This document shows, in pieces, positions 12,086 through 19,490 of a stretch of 31,538 bases of DNA. Position 1 is the first letter of the stretch, and every line of letters begins with the position of its first letter. Location: NCBI GenBank assembly GCA_910587755.1, contig CAJUNZ010000027.1, positions 1 through 31,538 of the forward strand, read 5' to 3'. This DNA is from an uncultured Acetatifactor sp. (GTDB lineage: Bacteria > Bacillota > Clostridia > Lachnospirales > Lachnospiraceae). A program made the position numbers and the translations under genes. The notes under the pieces were generated by a model that worked only from the letters and a program-made list of their open reading frames with translations, was not told the DNA's origin and did not search any database.

Positions 12086-14080
12086 GTGGGAGAAAGACAG
12101 ATGAGACATAGCCTCAGCGGGCGGATTTTGAGGAATACTACACTCAATATTCTGGTGTTGGTCACAGTGTGCTGTGGAATCATGGTACTTTCACTGCAGT
12201 ACCTGGCGAAAAGTATTCTTTTGGACAGTCTGCAGCCCATGGCCCGGCAGTCGGCTAAGACCGTGGAGGCCAATATACATATGCTGGCGGATCGGATGAT
12301 GACCATTGCAGGGGACTGTGGCGTGCAGGAGACGAATTTTGTGGGTTTGGGAGCGGTGGCACAGGAGGAGATTCAGGCGGTCCGCGAGTATGTTTTGACG
12401 GAGGCAGCCGAGACTTACGAATTTTATACCATTGCTCTGTATAATCTGGAAGGGCAGCTGCTCCAGGGGATCGGAAACGCGCCGGAGAATATAGAGAGCG
12501 GTTTCTTTTCTCTTCTGAAGGAGACGGATAATCTGACCACCTCTGCCACCACCGCCCTGGAGGGACGTCTGGGCATTACCATGGGAATGCCGGTGAAGGA
12601 GAACGGGGAAACCGCCCTTTATCTGGTGGGGGTCTATAAATACGACACTCTCAGCGATGTGATCAGCAGCATCAATCTGGGCAGGGACGGCATGGCCTAC
12701 ATGGTCAACCGGGAGGGCATCGTCGTCGGGCATCCGGATCAGGCTCTGGTCCGTGAGGGAAGCACTCTATACCAGCTCTGCGGCGGGCAGCATGATGCCA
12801 TGGCTTCAGTGACCACCGGTGAGACGGGAGCGGCGGAGTTCCCTGTGGGAGGAACGGATATGCTGGTGGCGTTTTCTCCTGTCAGAGGTACTCAGTGGTC
12901 GCTGGTGATCCAGATTCCCAAGGCGGACTATGATCACACCATTAACGGCGCAATGCTGCTGGCGCTGGGGGCTACCCTGGCGGTGTTTTTGATCTCCATA
13001 CTGTTTGTGCTGCGTCTGTCAGGGTCTATCTCCCGGCCGGTAAAGAGAGTCACAGGCCGGATGGTGGCTCTGGCCCAGGGGGATCTGCAGGGGGAAAATG
13101 TCTCCGTTCACACAGGGGATGAGCTGGAAGTGCTTGCCCGGACTTTGACGGAAACCACGAAAAGTTTCAAAGAGTATATATCGGACATCCAGGAGGTTCT
13201 GTCCCAGGTGGCGGAGGGAAATCTGAATGTGGCTCCCAGAGAAGGGTACAAGGGAGACTTTGTGCTGATCAGAGGAAGTCTGGAGCATATTATTCGGTCC
13301 ATGAATGAGACCATCGGGGGATTCAGCGCTGCCGCGGAACGCCTTGCGGAGATGTCCGACGAGATGAACGGGCAGTCCGTGCAGCTGCACCAGGCTTCTC
13401 TGGAGCAGAACCAGTCCACGGCCGCTTTGGTCTGTGAAGTGTCCAATGTGAAAGAGCGTCTGGACAGTGTCACAGAGAGCACCCGCATGACCCGGGCCAA
13501 GACAGGGGAAATAGCCCAAAGCATCCAGGAGGCCAACCAGCAGATGGGGGCGCTCTCCCGGGCCATGGACGATATCAGCGCCAATGTGCAGGAAGTGATA
13601 AAGCTTGCCAAGGCCATAGAGGATATTTCCTTCCAGACCAATATTCTGTCCATCAATGCCTCCGTAGAGGCCTCCCGGGCCGGGGAGGCCGGAAAGGGCT
13701 TTACGGTGGTGGCCCAGGAGGTGAAGGAACTTGCCTCCAGAAGCGCGGAGGCGGCTCAAAGTGCCTCTGTGATTGTGAACGGCACCAAAACTATCATTCA
13801 GACCGGCGTGAAACTCACTGCGGACACCGCCGGATCTCTGGAGGAGATCTCAGGCGTCTCCTGTCAGATCAGCGAGATCTCGGATCGGCTGGTGACTGCG
13901 GTGAAGGGACAGCAGACCGCCCTGGCCATTATGGAGGAGCGCATCCAGGAGATATCCTCCATTGCGGATCGGAACCTGCAGAATGCCGGCGGGACCGAGG
14001 AGTCCAGCAGTCTTCTGGCCAAAGAGGCGGAGGCCCTGCGGTGCCAGGTGGAAAGATTTGTGTTGAAGAAAGGGGTATAG
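12086..14080 (+). CDS. Methyl-accepting chemotaxis protein with Cache sensor (664 aa)
   Basis: The order is: cytoplasmic start; TM1 (about 18-38); extracellular dCache-like sensor (about 40-285, with the typical GMAYMVNREGIVVGHPD); TM2 (about 288-310); HAMP; and a long signalling coiled coil. Its hairpin tip reads DISFQTNILSINASVEASRA and continues GKGFTVVAQEVKELA (about 510-550). It senses an extracellular small molecule and drives CheA/CheW. The frame is open from 11942, but GTG at 12086 has AAAGGAG 8 bases upstream and directly precedes the conserved N-terminus. ATG at 12101 is the alternative. No CheR-binding pentapeptide is present at the C-terminus. An FMN-binding lipoprotein gene follows after one base. 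The ligand is unknown; no motility genes lie in the window. Confidence 0.9.
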   Translation: MGERQMRHSLSGRILRNTTLNILVLVTVCCGIMVLSLQYLAKSILLDSLQPMARQSAKTVEANIHMLADRMMTIAGDCGVQETNFVGLGAVAQEEIQAVREYVLTEAAETYEFYTIALYNLEGQLLQGIGNAPENIESGFFSLLKETDNLTTSATTALEGRLGITMGMPVKENGETALYLVGVYKYDTLSDVISSINLGRDGMAYMVNREGIVVGHPDQALVREGSTLYQLCGGQHDAMASVTTGETGAAEFPVGGTDMLVAFSPVRGTQWSLVIQIPKADYDHTINGAMLLALGATLAVFLISILFVLRLSGSISRPVKRVTGRMVALAQGDLQGENVSVHTGDELEVLARTLTETTKSFKEYISDIQEVLSQVAEGNLNVAPREGYKGDFVLIRGSLEHIIRSMNETIGGFSAAAERLAEMSDEMNGQSVQLHQASLEQNQSTAALVCEVSNVKERLDSVTESTRMTRAKTGEIAQSIQEANQQMGALSRAMDDISANVQEVIKLAKAIEDISFQTNILSINASVEASRAGEAGKGFTVVAQEVKELASRSAEAAQSASVIVNGTKTIIQTGVKLTADTAGSLEEISGVSCQISEISDRLVTAVKGQQTALAIMEERIQEISSIADRNLQNAGGTEESSSLLAKEAEALRCQVERFVLKKGV

Positions 14081-14081
14081 C

Positions 14082-14525
14082 ATGAGGCGGATAATTGGAA
14101 GGATTCTGGCTCTGGCGGCGGCAGTGCTGCTGCTGACCTCCTGCGGAAGCACGCAGGAGCTTCAGGACGGCTATTACACGGCTCAGGCCGCCAAGTTCAG
14201 CCATGGATGGAAAGAGTATATTACCATTATGGTAAAGGGAGGAGCCATTGTATCCGTGGAGTATAATGCGGAGAATGCCAGCGGTTTTATCAAGAGCTGG
14301 GACAATGCATATATGCAGAATATGCTTCACTCCAACGGAACTTATCCAAATGAATATACCCGGAACTATGCCGGACAGCTGCTGGAGAACCAGGGAAAGG
14401 GAGAGATTGATGCCATCAGCGGGGCCAGCTCCTCCTGGGGGTCCTTTCAGAAGCTGGCGGCGGCGGTGCTGGAGCAGGCCCGGAAGGGGGACTCCAGTAT
14501 TGTCCAGGTGGATACGTCTCATTAA
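14082..14525 (+). CDS. FMN-binding domain lipoprotein (147 aa)
   Basis: The signal peptide ends in a lipobox LLTSC with Cys21, so the mature protein is a surface lipoprotein. The rest is an FMN-binding domain: DGYYTAQAAKFSHGWKEY at 29-46, and DAISGASSS at 110-118. That last site corresponds to the D-SGAT motif flavinylated by ApbE, with Ser in place of Thr at 116. Such proteins carry flavin for electron transfer outside the cell. The ATG is one base after the chemoreceptor stop, so the two are tightly coupled. A redox role near the receptor is inference. Whether the Ser variant is flavinylated cannot be told from sequence. No ApbE or Rnf genes are in the window. Confidence 0.8.
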   Translation: MRRIIGRILALAAAVLLLTSCGSTQELQDGYYTAQAAKFSHGWKEYITIMVKGGAIVSVEYNAENASGFIKSWDNAYMQNMLHSNGTYPNEYTRNYAGQLLENQGKGEIDAISGASSSWGSFQKLAAAVLEQARKGDSSIVQVDTSH

Positions 14526-14653
14526 GGCGGTTTTTCCTTTGACTTCAATGTGACAGGGGAAAAATAGGCGGAGAGCAGGACAGAGTTTAGAGAAGGGTAT
14601 GCCAGGGATACAAAATATACCATGGAAGAAACTGTGGAAGGGGGAGGCTGGCG

Positions 14654-15286
14654 GTGAAAATATATCTTTTCAGGCATGGGGAGACGGACTGGAACAGGGC
14701 CAGAAGGCTGCAGGGACAGAGTGATATTCCTCTAAATGAGGCAGGCAGGGAGCTGGCGGTCAGAACCTCTCAGGCTGTGGCGCAGATCCCTTTTGACAGG
14801 GCATATACATCTCCTCTCAGCAGGGCCCGGGAGACCGCCAGGATTCTCCTGGGGGACAGGGATATCGCTCTTGAGGGGGATGAGCGTCTGAAAGAGATGC
14901 ACTTCGGGGAACACGAGGGGGCTGACTTTGACGCGGCCAAGCGGCCAGGTTCAGGCCATCCCCTTCAGGATTTTTTCTGCAGGCCCCAGAGCTATGTGCC
15001 CCCTTCAGGGGCGGAGTCCATCCAGGAGGCCATGGCCCGGGGCCGGGCTTTTCTGGAGGAGAAAATTCTTCCTCTGGAGGGGGAGTGCGAGAACATTCTG
15101 GTGGTGGCCCACGGCGCCTTGAACCGGTGTATTTTAAGCGCGGTGGCGGAGATTCCCCTGGAGCGTTTCTGGCAGATGGGGCTGCCTAACTGTGCCGCCT
15201 CCATTCTTTCCCTGCAGCAGGGAAAGTTCTCCATTCTGGAGGAGAGCAGAGTGTACTATGGGGAGGAGAAAAATGCACGGCCCTGA
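14654..15286 (+). CDS. Histidine phosphatase family protein (210 aa)
   Basis: The N-terminus LFRHGETDWN carries the phospho-accepting His of the phosphoglycerate mutase-like superfamily. RRLQGQSDIPLNEAGRELA follows, then SPLSRARETA, the FGEHEG turn and the second catalytic His in VVAHGALNR (about 155-163). The length suits broad-specificity acid phosphatases of the PhoE/CobC type rather than true mutases. It starts with GTG at 14654, preceded by GGGGGAGG. Its 3' end overlaps the tatD start by 14 bases, so the two genes are translationally coupled. The substrate is unknown. No cobalamin genes are nearby to support a CobC role. Confidence 0.85.
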   Translation: MKIYLFRHGETDWNRARRLQGQSDIPLNEAGRELAVRTSQAVAQIPFDRAYTSPLSRARETARILLGDRDIALEGDERLKEMHFGEHEGADFDAAKRPGSGHPLQDFFCRPQSYVPPSGAESIQEAMARGRAFLEEKILPLEGECENILVVAHGALNRCILSAVAEIPLERFWQMGLPNCAASILSLQQGKFSILEESRVYYGEEKNARP

Positions 15287-16085
15287 TTTTACGGATATTT
15301 TTGACACCCATGCCCACTACAACGATGAAGCCTTTCAGGAGGATGGGCAGGAGCTGCTGGCGTCGCTGCCGGGGCAGGGCATTGCCAGGGTGGTAAATGT
15401 GGGGGCCAGCCTGGCATCCTGCAGGCAGTCTCTGGAACTGGCCCGGCGCTGGCCCCATGTGTACTGCGCCCTGGGGGTGCACCCCAGTGAGTGCGGGGAG
15501 CTGAACCAGGAGGGACTGGACTGGCTGAGGCGGCAGTGTCAGGAGGAGAAATGTGTGGCTGTGGGGGAGATTGGTCTGGACTACCACTGGGAGGGACCGG
15601 GACGGGAGGTCCAGAAGGAATGGTTTGTCCGCCAGCTGCGCCTGGCCAGGGAGTGCGGCCTTCCGGTGGTGATTCACTCCAGAGATGCCGCCTGCGATAC
15701 GGCGGATATTCTCAGAGGGGAAAAAGCCGGGGAGATTGGGGGCGTCATACACTGTTATTCCTATTCCAGGGAGATGGCCAGGGAATTCCTGAACATGGGA
15801 TTTTACTTTGGCATCGGCGGGGTGGTCACATTCCGCAACGCCAGGAAACTGAAAGAGGCGGTGGAGTACATTCCCCTGGACAGGCTGGTGCTGGAGACGG
15901 ATTGTCCCTACCTGGCCCCGGAGCCCTGGAGGGGAAAGCGCAACAGTTCCCTTTACCTGCCCCTGGTGGCCGCAGCAGCAGCCGCGATAAAAGGAGTGTC
16001 CCAGGAGGAGCTGCTGCGGGCCGTCTGGGAGAATTCCCTGAAACTCTACCGCATGGAAAACCTAAGGGCAGGCAGGGGGATTTAG
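15273..16085 (+). CDS. tatD: TatD-family metal-dependent DNase (270 aa)
   Basis: The family signatures are in order: metal ligands in FDTHAHYND near the N-terminus, GVHPSE, GEIGLDYHW with the bridging Glu, VIHSRDA, HCYSYS and LETDCPYLAPEPWRGKRN near the C-terminus. The fold is an amidohydrolase TIM barrel that degrades DNA 3'-5', linked to DNA repair. The frame is open from 15192, but the ATG at 15273 has GGGGAGGAG 4 bases upstream and starts just before the conserved DTHAH. It overlaps the phosphatase gene by 14 bases. Length is usual for the family. Confidence 0.9.
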   Translation: MHGPDFTDIFDTHAHYNDEAFQEDGQELLASLPGQGIARVVNVGASLASCRQSLELARRWPHVYCALGVHPSECGELNQEGLDWLRRQCQEEKCVAVGEIGLDYHWEGPGREVQKEWFVRQLRLARECGLPVVIHSRDAACDTADILRGEKAGEIGGVIHCYSYSREMAREFLNMGFYFGIGGVVTFRNARKLKEAVEYIPLDRLVLETDCPYLAPEPWRGKRNSSLYLPLVAAAAAAIKGVSQEELLRAVWENSLKLYRMENLRAGRGI

Positions 16086-16287
16086 ATTTTGCCAATCTGT
16101 GGAAATCGGCCCTTTACAGAATGGGGATTGAACTATATAATAAAGAAGGGCCGAAAGGCTTGATGGGTCAGATTCTGGTGCAGGCCTGAAGGGAGAGCCT
16201 GCCCATTCCCCTGTGACATCTTTGGGGCCGGGCCTGCCCGGCATGACAGTACAGTAGGGGGAAGGTTCTGCACCTAGAATCTGTCCT

Positions 16288-16324
16288 TTATAAAACCCGG
16301 CATGGAATGTGCCGGGTTTTATAA
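16288..16324. terminator. Bidirectional 15-bp terminator
   Basis: TTATAAAACCCGGCA (16288-16302) pairs perfectly with TGCCGGGTTTTATAA (16310-16324) around a 7-base loop. The T-rich and A-rich outer arms allow termination in both directions, between tatD and the convergent ybjQ-like gene. Confidence 0.75.
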
Positions 16325-16342
16325 GGTCAGGAAATTTGTGGT

Positions 16343-16657
16343 TTATTCTTTGATTTTTACTGCTGTTCCATAGGCAATGATTTCCGCCGCGCCGGACATA
16401 ACGGAACTGGTGCCGTAGCGGATATTGATGACAGCGTCCGCTTCCAGGAGTTCCGCCGCGTCCACCATGCGTTTTACAGCCATCTGCCTTGCCTCGTTCA
16501 ACATCTGGGTATACCCTACCAGCTCGCCGCCCACCAGATTTTTCATGGCTGCCATAAAGTCCCGCCCCACGTTTTTGGTGTATACCACAGTGCCTTTTAC
16601 CACGTCCAGGGCCTCTATTTCTTTGCCGGGGATATAGTCAATATTTAGAAGCTTCAT
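16343..16657 (-). CDS. YbjQ/UPF0145 family protein (104 aa)
   Basis: This 104-residue protein has the YbjQ family pattern: KGTVVYTKNVGRDFMAAMKNLVGGEL, then ELLEADAVINIRYGTSSV. The family forms small oligomeric assemblies and is often annotated as putative heavy-metal-binding, but its role is not established. Its start overlaps the end of the MerR gene by 20 bases and its site AAGGAGGAG lies inside that gene, so both are made from one mRNA. Control by the MerR regulator is therefore likely. Confidence 0.85.
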   Translation of the reverse strand: MKLLNIDYIPGKEIEALDVVKGTVVYTKNVGRDFMAAMKNLVGGELVGYTQMLNEARQMAVKRMVDAAELLEADAVINIRYGTSSVMSGAAEIIAYGTAVKIKE

Positions 16658-17276
16658 ACAATTCTCCTCCTTCGATTTCGTGCATTCTCTCTCTCAGTAC
16701 CGCCAGGGTGCACAGGATGCCTCCGGCTGGAAAAGCTCCCATGATCAGTGCAGCCGGCAGGGGCATCTGGTACTGCAGGGTGAACCACAGGATTATTCCC
16801 AGGGGAAACGCCATCACCACAATGGCCGCACCGCCCACAATCAGGGAAGCGCGTTTTCTGATTTTTTTGTCTTGCCTCTGAGCATCCATAAATTTTGTTC
16901 CTCCTTCTTCCATGTTTTCCATTTCCGTCAGAAGCCGGTCCGCGGGAAGGGACCCCAGGGTCAAGTCCTCCGAAAGGATTCTCCCGCAGAATTTTTCCAT
17001 GGCCTCCAGGTTTTTGCTCTCCCTCTCCAGGGTGATCAGGTGCCTGCGCAGGCAGTCCTCCAGGGTCAGGTGCCCGGACTGGAGCCTGCGGATCTCCTCC
17101 AGGGGAATGGCAAGTTTCCGGAGCAATTTCACTTTCAGAAGAACCTGCAGATCTTCCTCTGTGTACTCCCGGTAGCCATTGGCGGCCCGCCCGGGCTTGA
17201 GCAGCCCCTGCTCCTCATAGAAACGTATGTTCTTTCTGGTGATGCCCACTGCCTGTTCTACTTCGTTGATCTTCAT
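16638..17276 (-). CDS. MerR-family regulator with two C-terminal membrane segments (212 aa)
   Basis: The N-terminal winged helix is typical of MerR proteins: MKINEVEQAVGITRKNIRFY, then EEQGLLKPGRAANGYREYTEEDL (about 1-45). A helix forming the dimer coiled coil follows (about 75-115). Instead of a ligand-binding cysteine or pocket domain, the C-terminal part has two hydrophobic segments (about 145-168 and 173-195), so the regulator is probably held in the membrane. The ATG at 17276 has GGAGGAAT just upstream; an in-frame extension to 17372 overlaps the promoter and is rejected. It sits upstream of ybjQ in a two-gene operon and probably controls its own promoter through the dyad at 17316-17336. 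The signal it senses is unknown. Confidence 0.85.
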   Translation of the reverse strand: MKINEVEQAVGITRKNIRFYEEQGLLKPGRAANGYREYTEEDLQVLLKVKLLRKLAIPLEEIRRLQSGHLTLEDCLRRHLITLERESKNLEAMEKFCGRILSEDLTLGSLPADRLLTEMENMEEGGTKFMDAQRQDKKIRKRASLIVGGAAIVVMAFPLGIILWFTLQYQMPLPAALIMGAFPAGGILCTLAVLRERMHEIEGGELYEASKY

Positions 17277-17308
17277 GGGATTCCTCCGAAAATGTTGTTT
17301 ACAAGTGC

Positions 17309-17339
17309 ATTCTATACCTTCCACAAAGGGGAAGGTCAA
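17309..17339 (-). promoter_or_regulatory. MerR-type promoter with 19-bp spacer and operator dyad
   Basis: On the minus strand: TTGACC (plus 17334-17339), a 19-base spacer and TAGAAT (plus 17309-17314). Within the spacer lies the perfect dyad ACCTTCC-N7-GGAAGGT (plus 17316-17336). The overlong spacer and centred dyad are the hallmark of promoters that MerR proteins activate by twisting DNA. Confidence 0.75.
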
Positions 17340-17497
17340 TAGTTTTCTCGAAATTCTTAAAAAATATTTCAAAAAAGGGTCTGCTTATACAAACTCTTTC
17401 TATTTAATTGCATTTTTCATATGCATTTTCCCGAAAGTATGTTATGATAGAGGACAGGAAAACATTGCCACAGTATAAGAAATGGAGGACAAGAAAC

Positions 17498-19300
17498 ATG
17501 GCAGAGAACAGGCTCATAGGGGAGTATCCGGTTATCGGCATACGCCCCACGATTGACGGCAGGAGGGGGCCGCTGAAGGTCAGGGAGTCCCTGGAAGAGC
17601 AGACCATGAATATGGCCAGGAGCGCCGCAAAGCTCTTTGAGGAGAATATCCGTTATTCCAACGGGGAGCCGGTGAAGGTTGTCATTGCCGACACCACCAT
17701 AGGCCGAGTGGCCGAGGCGGCTGCCTGCGCGGACAAGTTCCAGAGGGAGGGGGTGTCGGTGACGCTGACAGTGACCCCCTGCTGGTGTTATGGCTCCGAG
17801 ACCATGGACATGGATCCCATGACCATCAAGGGTGTGTGGGGCTTTAACGGAACGGAGCGCCCGGGTGCAGTGTACCTGGCGGCGGTTCTGGCAGGACATG
17901 CCCAGAAGGGTCTGCCCGCCTTCGGCATCTATGGTCATGACGTTCAGGAAGCGGATGCCACGGAGATCCCGGAGGATGTGAAGGTGAAACTGCTGCGCTT
18001 TGGCCGGGCGGCGGTGGCTGCGGCAACCATGCGGGGCAAGTCTTATCTGCAGATCGGCTCCGTGACCATGGGCATCGCGGGATCCATCATCGATCCTGAG
18101 TTTATGGAAGAATACCTTGGAATGCGCATGGAGTCCGTGGACGAGGTTGAGATCATCCGCCGCATGAGCGAGGGGATCTATAATGTGAAAGAGTACGAGA
18201 AGGCTCTGGCCTGGACCAAGGAGAACTGCAGAGAAGGCTTTGACAAGAATCCTGACTTTGTGAAGCGCAGTGACGAGCAGAAAGAGAAGGACTGGGAGTT
18301 CGTGGTGAAGATGGCCTGCATCATCGAGGATCTGATGAACGGCAATTCCGGTCTGCCCCAGGGCTGCGAGGAGGAGATGGTGGGCCACAATGCTCTGGCA
18401 GCCGGTTTCCAGGGCCAGAGGCAGTGGACGGATTTCTACCCCAACGGCGATTTCCCCGAGGCGGTGCTGAACTCTTCCTTTGACTGGAACGGCGCCAGGG
18501 AGCCTTACATTCTGGCCACGGAGAATGACACCTTAAACGGTATCGGTATGCTGTTTATGAAGCTGCTCACAGGAAGAGCGCAGATTTTCGCGGATGTGCG
18601 CACTTACTGGAGTCCTGAGGCGGTGAAGAAGGCCGCTGGCTATGAGCTGGAGGGTGTGGCAAAAGAGGCAGGGGGCTTCCTGCATCTGATCAACTCCGGC
18701 GCTGCCTGCCTGGATGCCTGCGGCGAGGTGAAGGATGAGAAGGGCCAGGGCGTTATGAAGCCCTTCTGGGAGATGACGCAGGCGGATCAGAAAGCCTGCC
18801 TGGATGCCACCACCTGGTGTGAGGCGGACAATGGTTACTTCAGGGGAGGCGGCTTCTCCTCCAGGTATGTGACCCGATCCACCATGCCTGTGACCATGAT
18901 CCGGCTGAATCTGGTGAAAGGTCTGGGCCCCGTGCTGCAGATCTGCGAGGGCTACACGGTACAGCTGCCTGACGAAGTGACGGACGTGCTTTGGAAGCGT
19001 ACTGACTATACATGGCCCTGCACCTGGTTTGCACCCAGGACCACAGGAAAGGGTGCTTTCAAGACGGCCTATGATGTGATGAATAACTGGGGAGCCAACC
19101 ACGGCGCCATCAGCTATGGGCATATTGGGGCGGATCTGATCACCCTGGCTTCCATCCTTCGCATTCCTGTGTGTATGCACAATGTGCCGGAGGAGGATAT
19201 CTTCCGTCCTGCGGCCTGGAATGCTTTTGGCATGGACAAGGAAGGACAGGACTACAGGGCATGTGCCGCTTACGGGCCCATGTACCGTAATATTCGATAG
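17498..19300 (+). CDS. fucI: L-fucose isomerase (600 aa)
   Basis: The enzyme converts L-fucose to L-fuculose (and D-arabinose to D-ribulose) using Mn2+. The protein is close to the usual 590 residues and shows family segments throughout: IGIRPTIDGRRGPL at the start, VTPCWCYGSETMDM, FGIYGHDVQE, SSFDWNGAREPYILATENDT with acidic metal ligands, and NWGANHGAISYGHIGADL near the C-terminus with the expected ligand His. The frame is open from 17408, but ATG at 17498 with GGAGG 9 bases upstream matches the conserved N-terminus. No fucose kinase, aldolase, transporter or regulator is adjacent, so it may serve a dispersed pathway. A TATGAT -10 lies near 17441, but the -35 is poor. Confidence 0.93.
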   Translation: MAENRLIGEYPVIGIRPTIDGRRGPLKVRESLEEQTMNMARSAAKLFEENIRYSNGEPVKVVIADTTIGRVAEAAACADKFQREGVSVTLTVTPCWCYGSETMDMDPMTIKGVWGFNGTERPGAVYLAAVLAGHAQKGLPAFGIYGHDVQEADATEIPEDVKVKLLRFGRAAVAAATMRGKSYLQIGSVTMGIAGSIIDPEFMEEYLGMRMESVDEVEIIRRMSEGIYNVKEYEKALAWTKENCREGFDKNPDFVKRSDEQKEKDWEFVVKMACIIEDLMNGNSGLPQGCEEEMVGHNALAAGFQGQRQWTDFYPNGDFPEAVLNSSFDWNGAREPYILATENDTLNGIGMLFMKLLTGRAQIFADVRTYWSPEAVKKAAGYELEGVAKEAGGFLHLINSGAACLDACGEVKDEKGQGVMKPFWEMTQADQKACLDATTWCEADNGYFRGGGFSSRYVTRSTMPVTMIRLNLVKGLGPVLQICEGYTVQLPDEVTDVLWKRTDYTWPCTWFAPRTTGKGAFKTAYDVMNNWGANHGAISYGHIGADLITLASILRIPVCMHNVPEEDIFRPAAWNAFGMDKEGQDYRACAAYGPMYRNIR

Positions 19301-19308
19301 TAATACAG

Positions 19309-19343
19309 AGGGACAGACCATTTCCGGGGCTGTCCCTTTTTTC
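19309..19343 (+). terminator. Terminator of fucI
   Basis: AGGGACAG (19309-19316) pairs with CTGTCCCT (19330-19337) and is followed by TTTTTTC. Confidence 0.8.
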
Positions 19344-19399
19344 TTGCTTTAGTCTTTATATTTTCTTTTCATTTCTTCCTGTTTCTCTCCATTTTTCTA

Positions 19400-19428
19400 T
19401 TTACATTTCGTTTATAGAGTGATATAAT
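19400..19428 (+). promoter_or_regulatory. Promoter of the pullulanase gene
   Basis: TTTACA (19400-19405), 17 bases, TATAAT (19423-19428), with a predicted start near 19435. The leader of about 55 bases consists mostly of the phased TTTC repeats. Confidence 0.65.
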
Positions 19429-19435
19429 ATAGAAA

Positions 19436-19473
19436 AGTTTCGTGAAGTTTCGACAAAATTTCACAAAGTTTCG
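19436..19473 (+). repeat. Four helically phased TTTC repeats in the pullulanase leader
   Basis: The core TTTC recurs at 19438, 19448, 19459 and 19469, with steps of 10, 11 and 10 bases. Three copies read AAGTTTCG and one reads AAATTTCAC. All copies face one side of the DNA helix, directly downstream of the predicted start. A GTGAA/TTCAC pair spans the middle. This looks like a cooperative protein-binding array or a regulatory leader. Confidence 0.55.
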
Positions 19474-19490
19474 TAACGGAGGAGAGGAAG

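Noticed and set aside
17408..17497. Upstream start of fucI at 17408
   Set aside because: It covers the putative promoter region and lacks a ribosome binding site. The ATG at 17498 has one and matches the family N-terminus.
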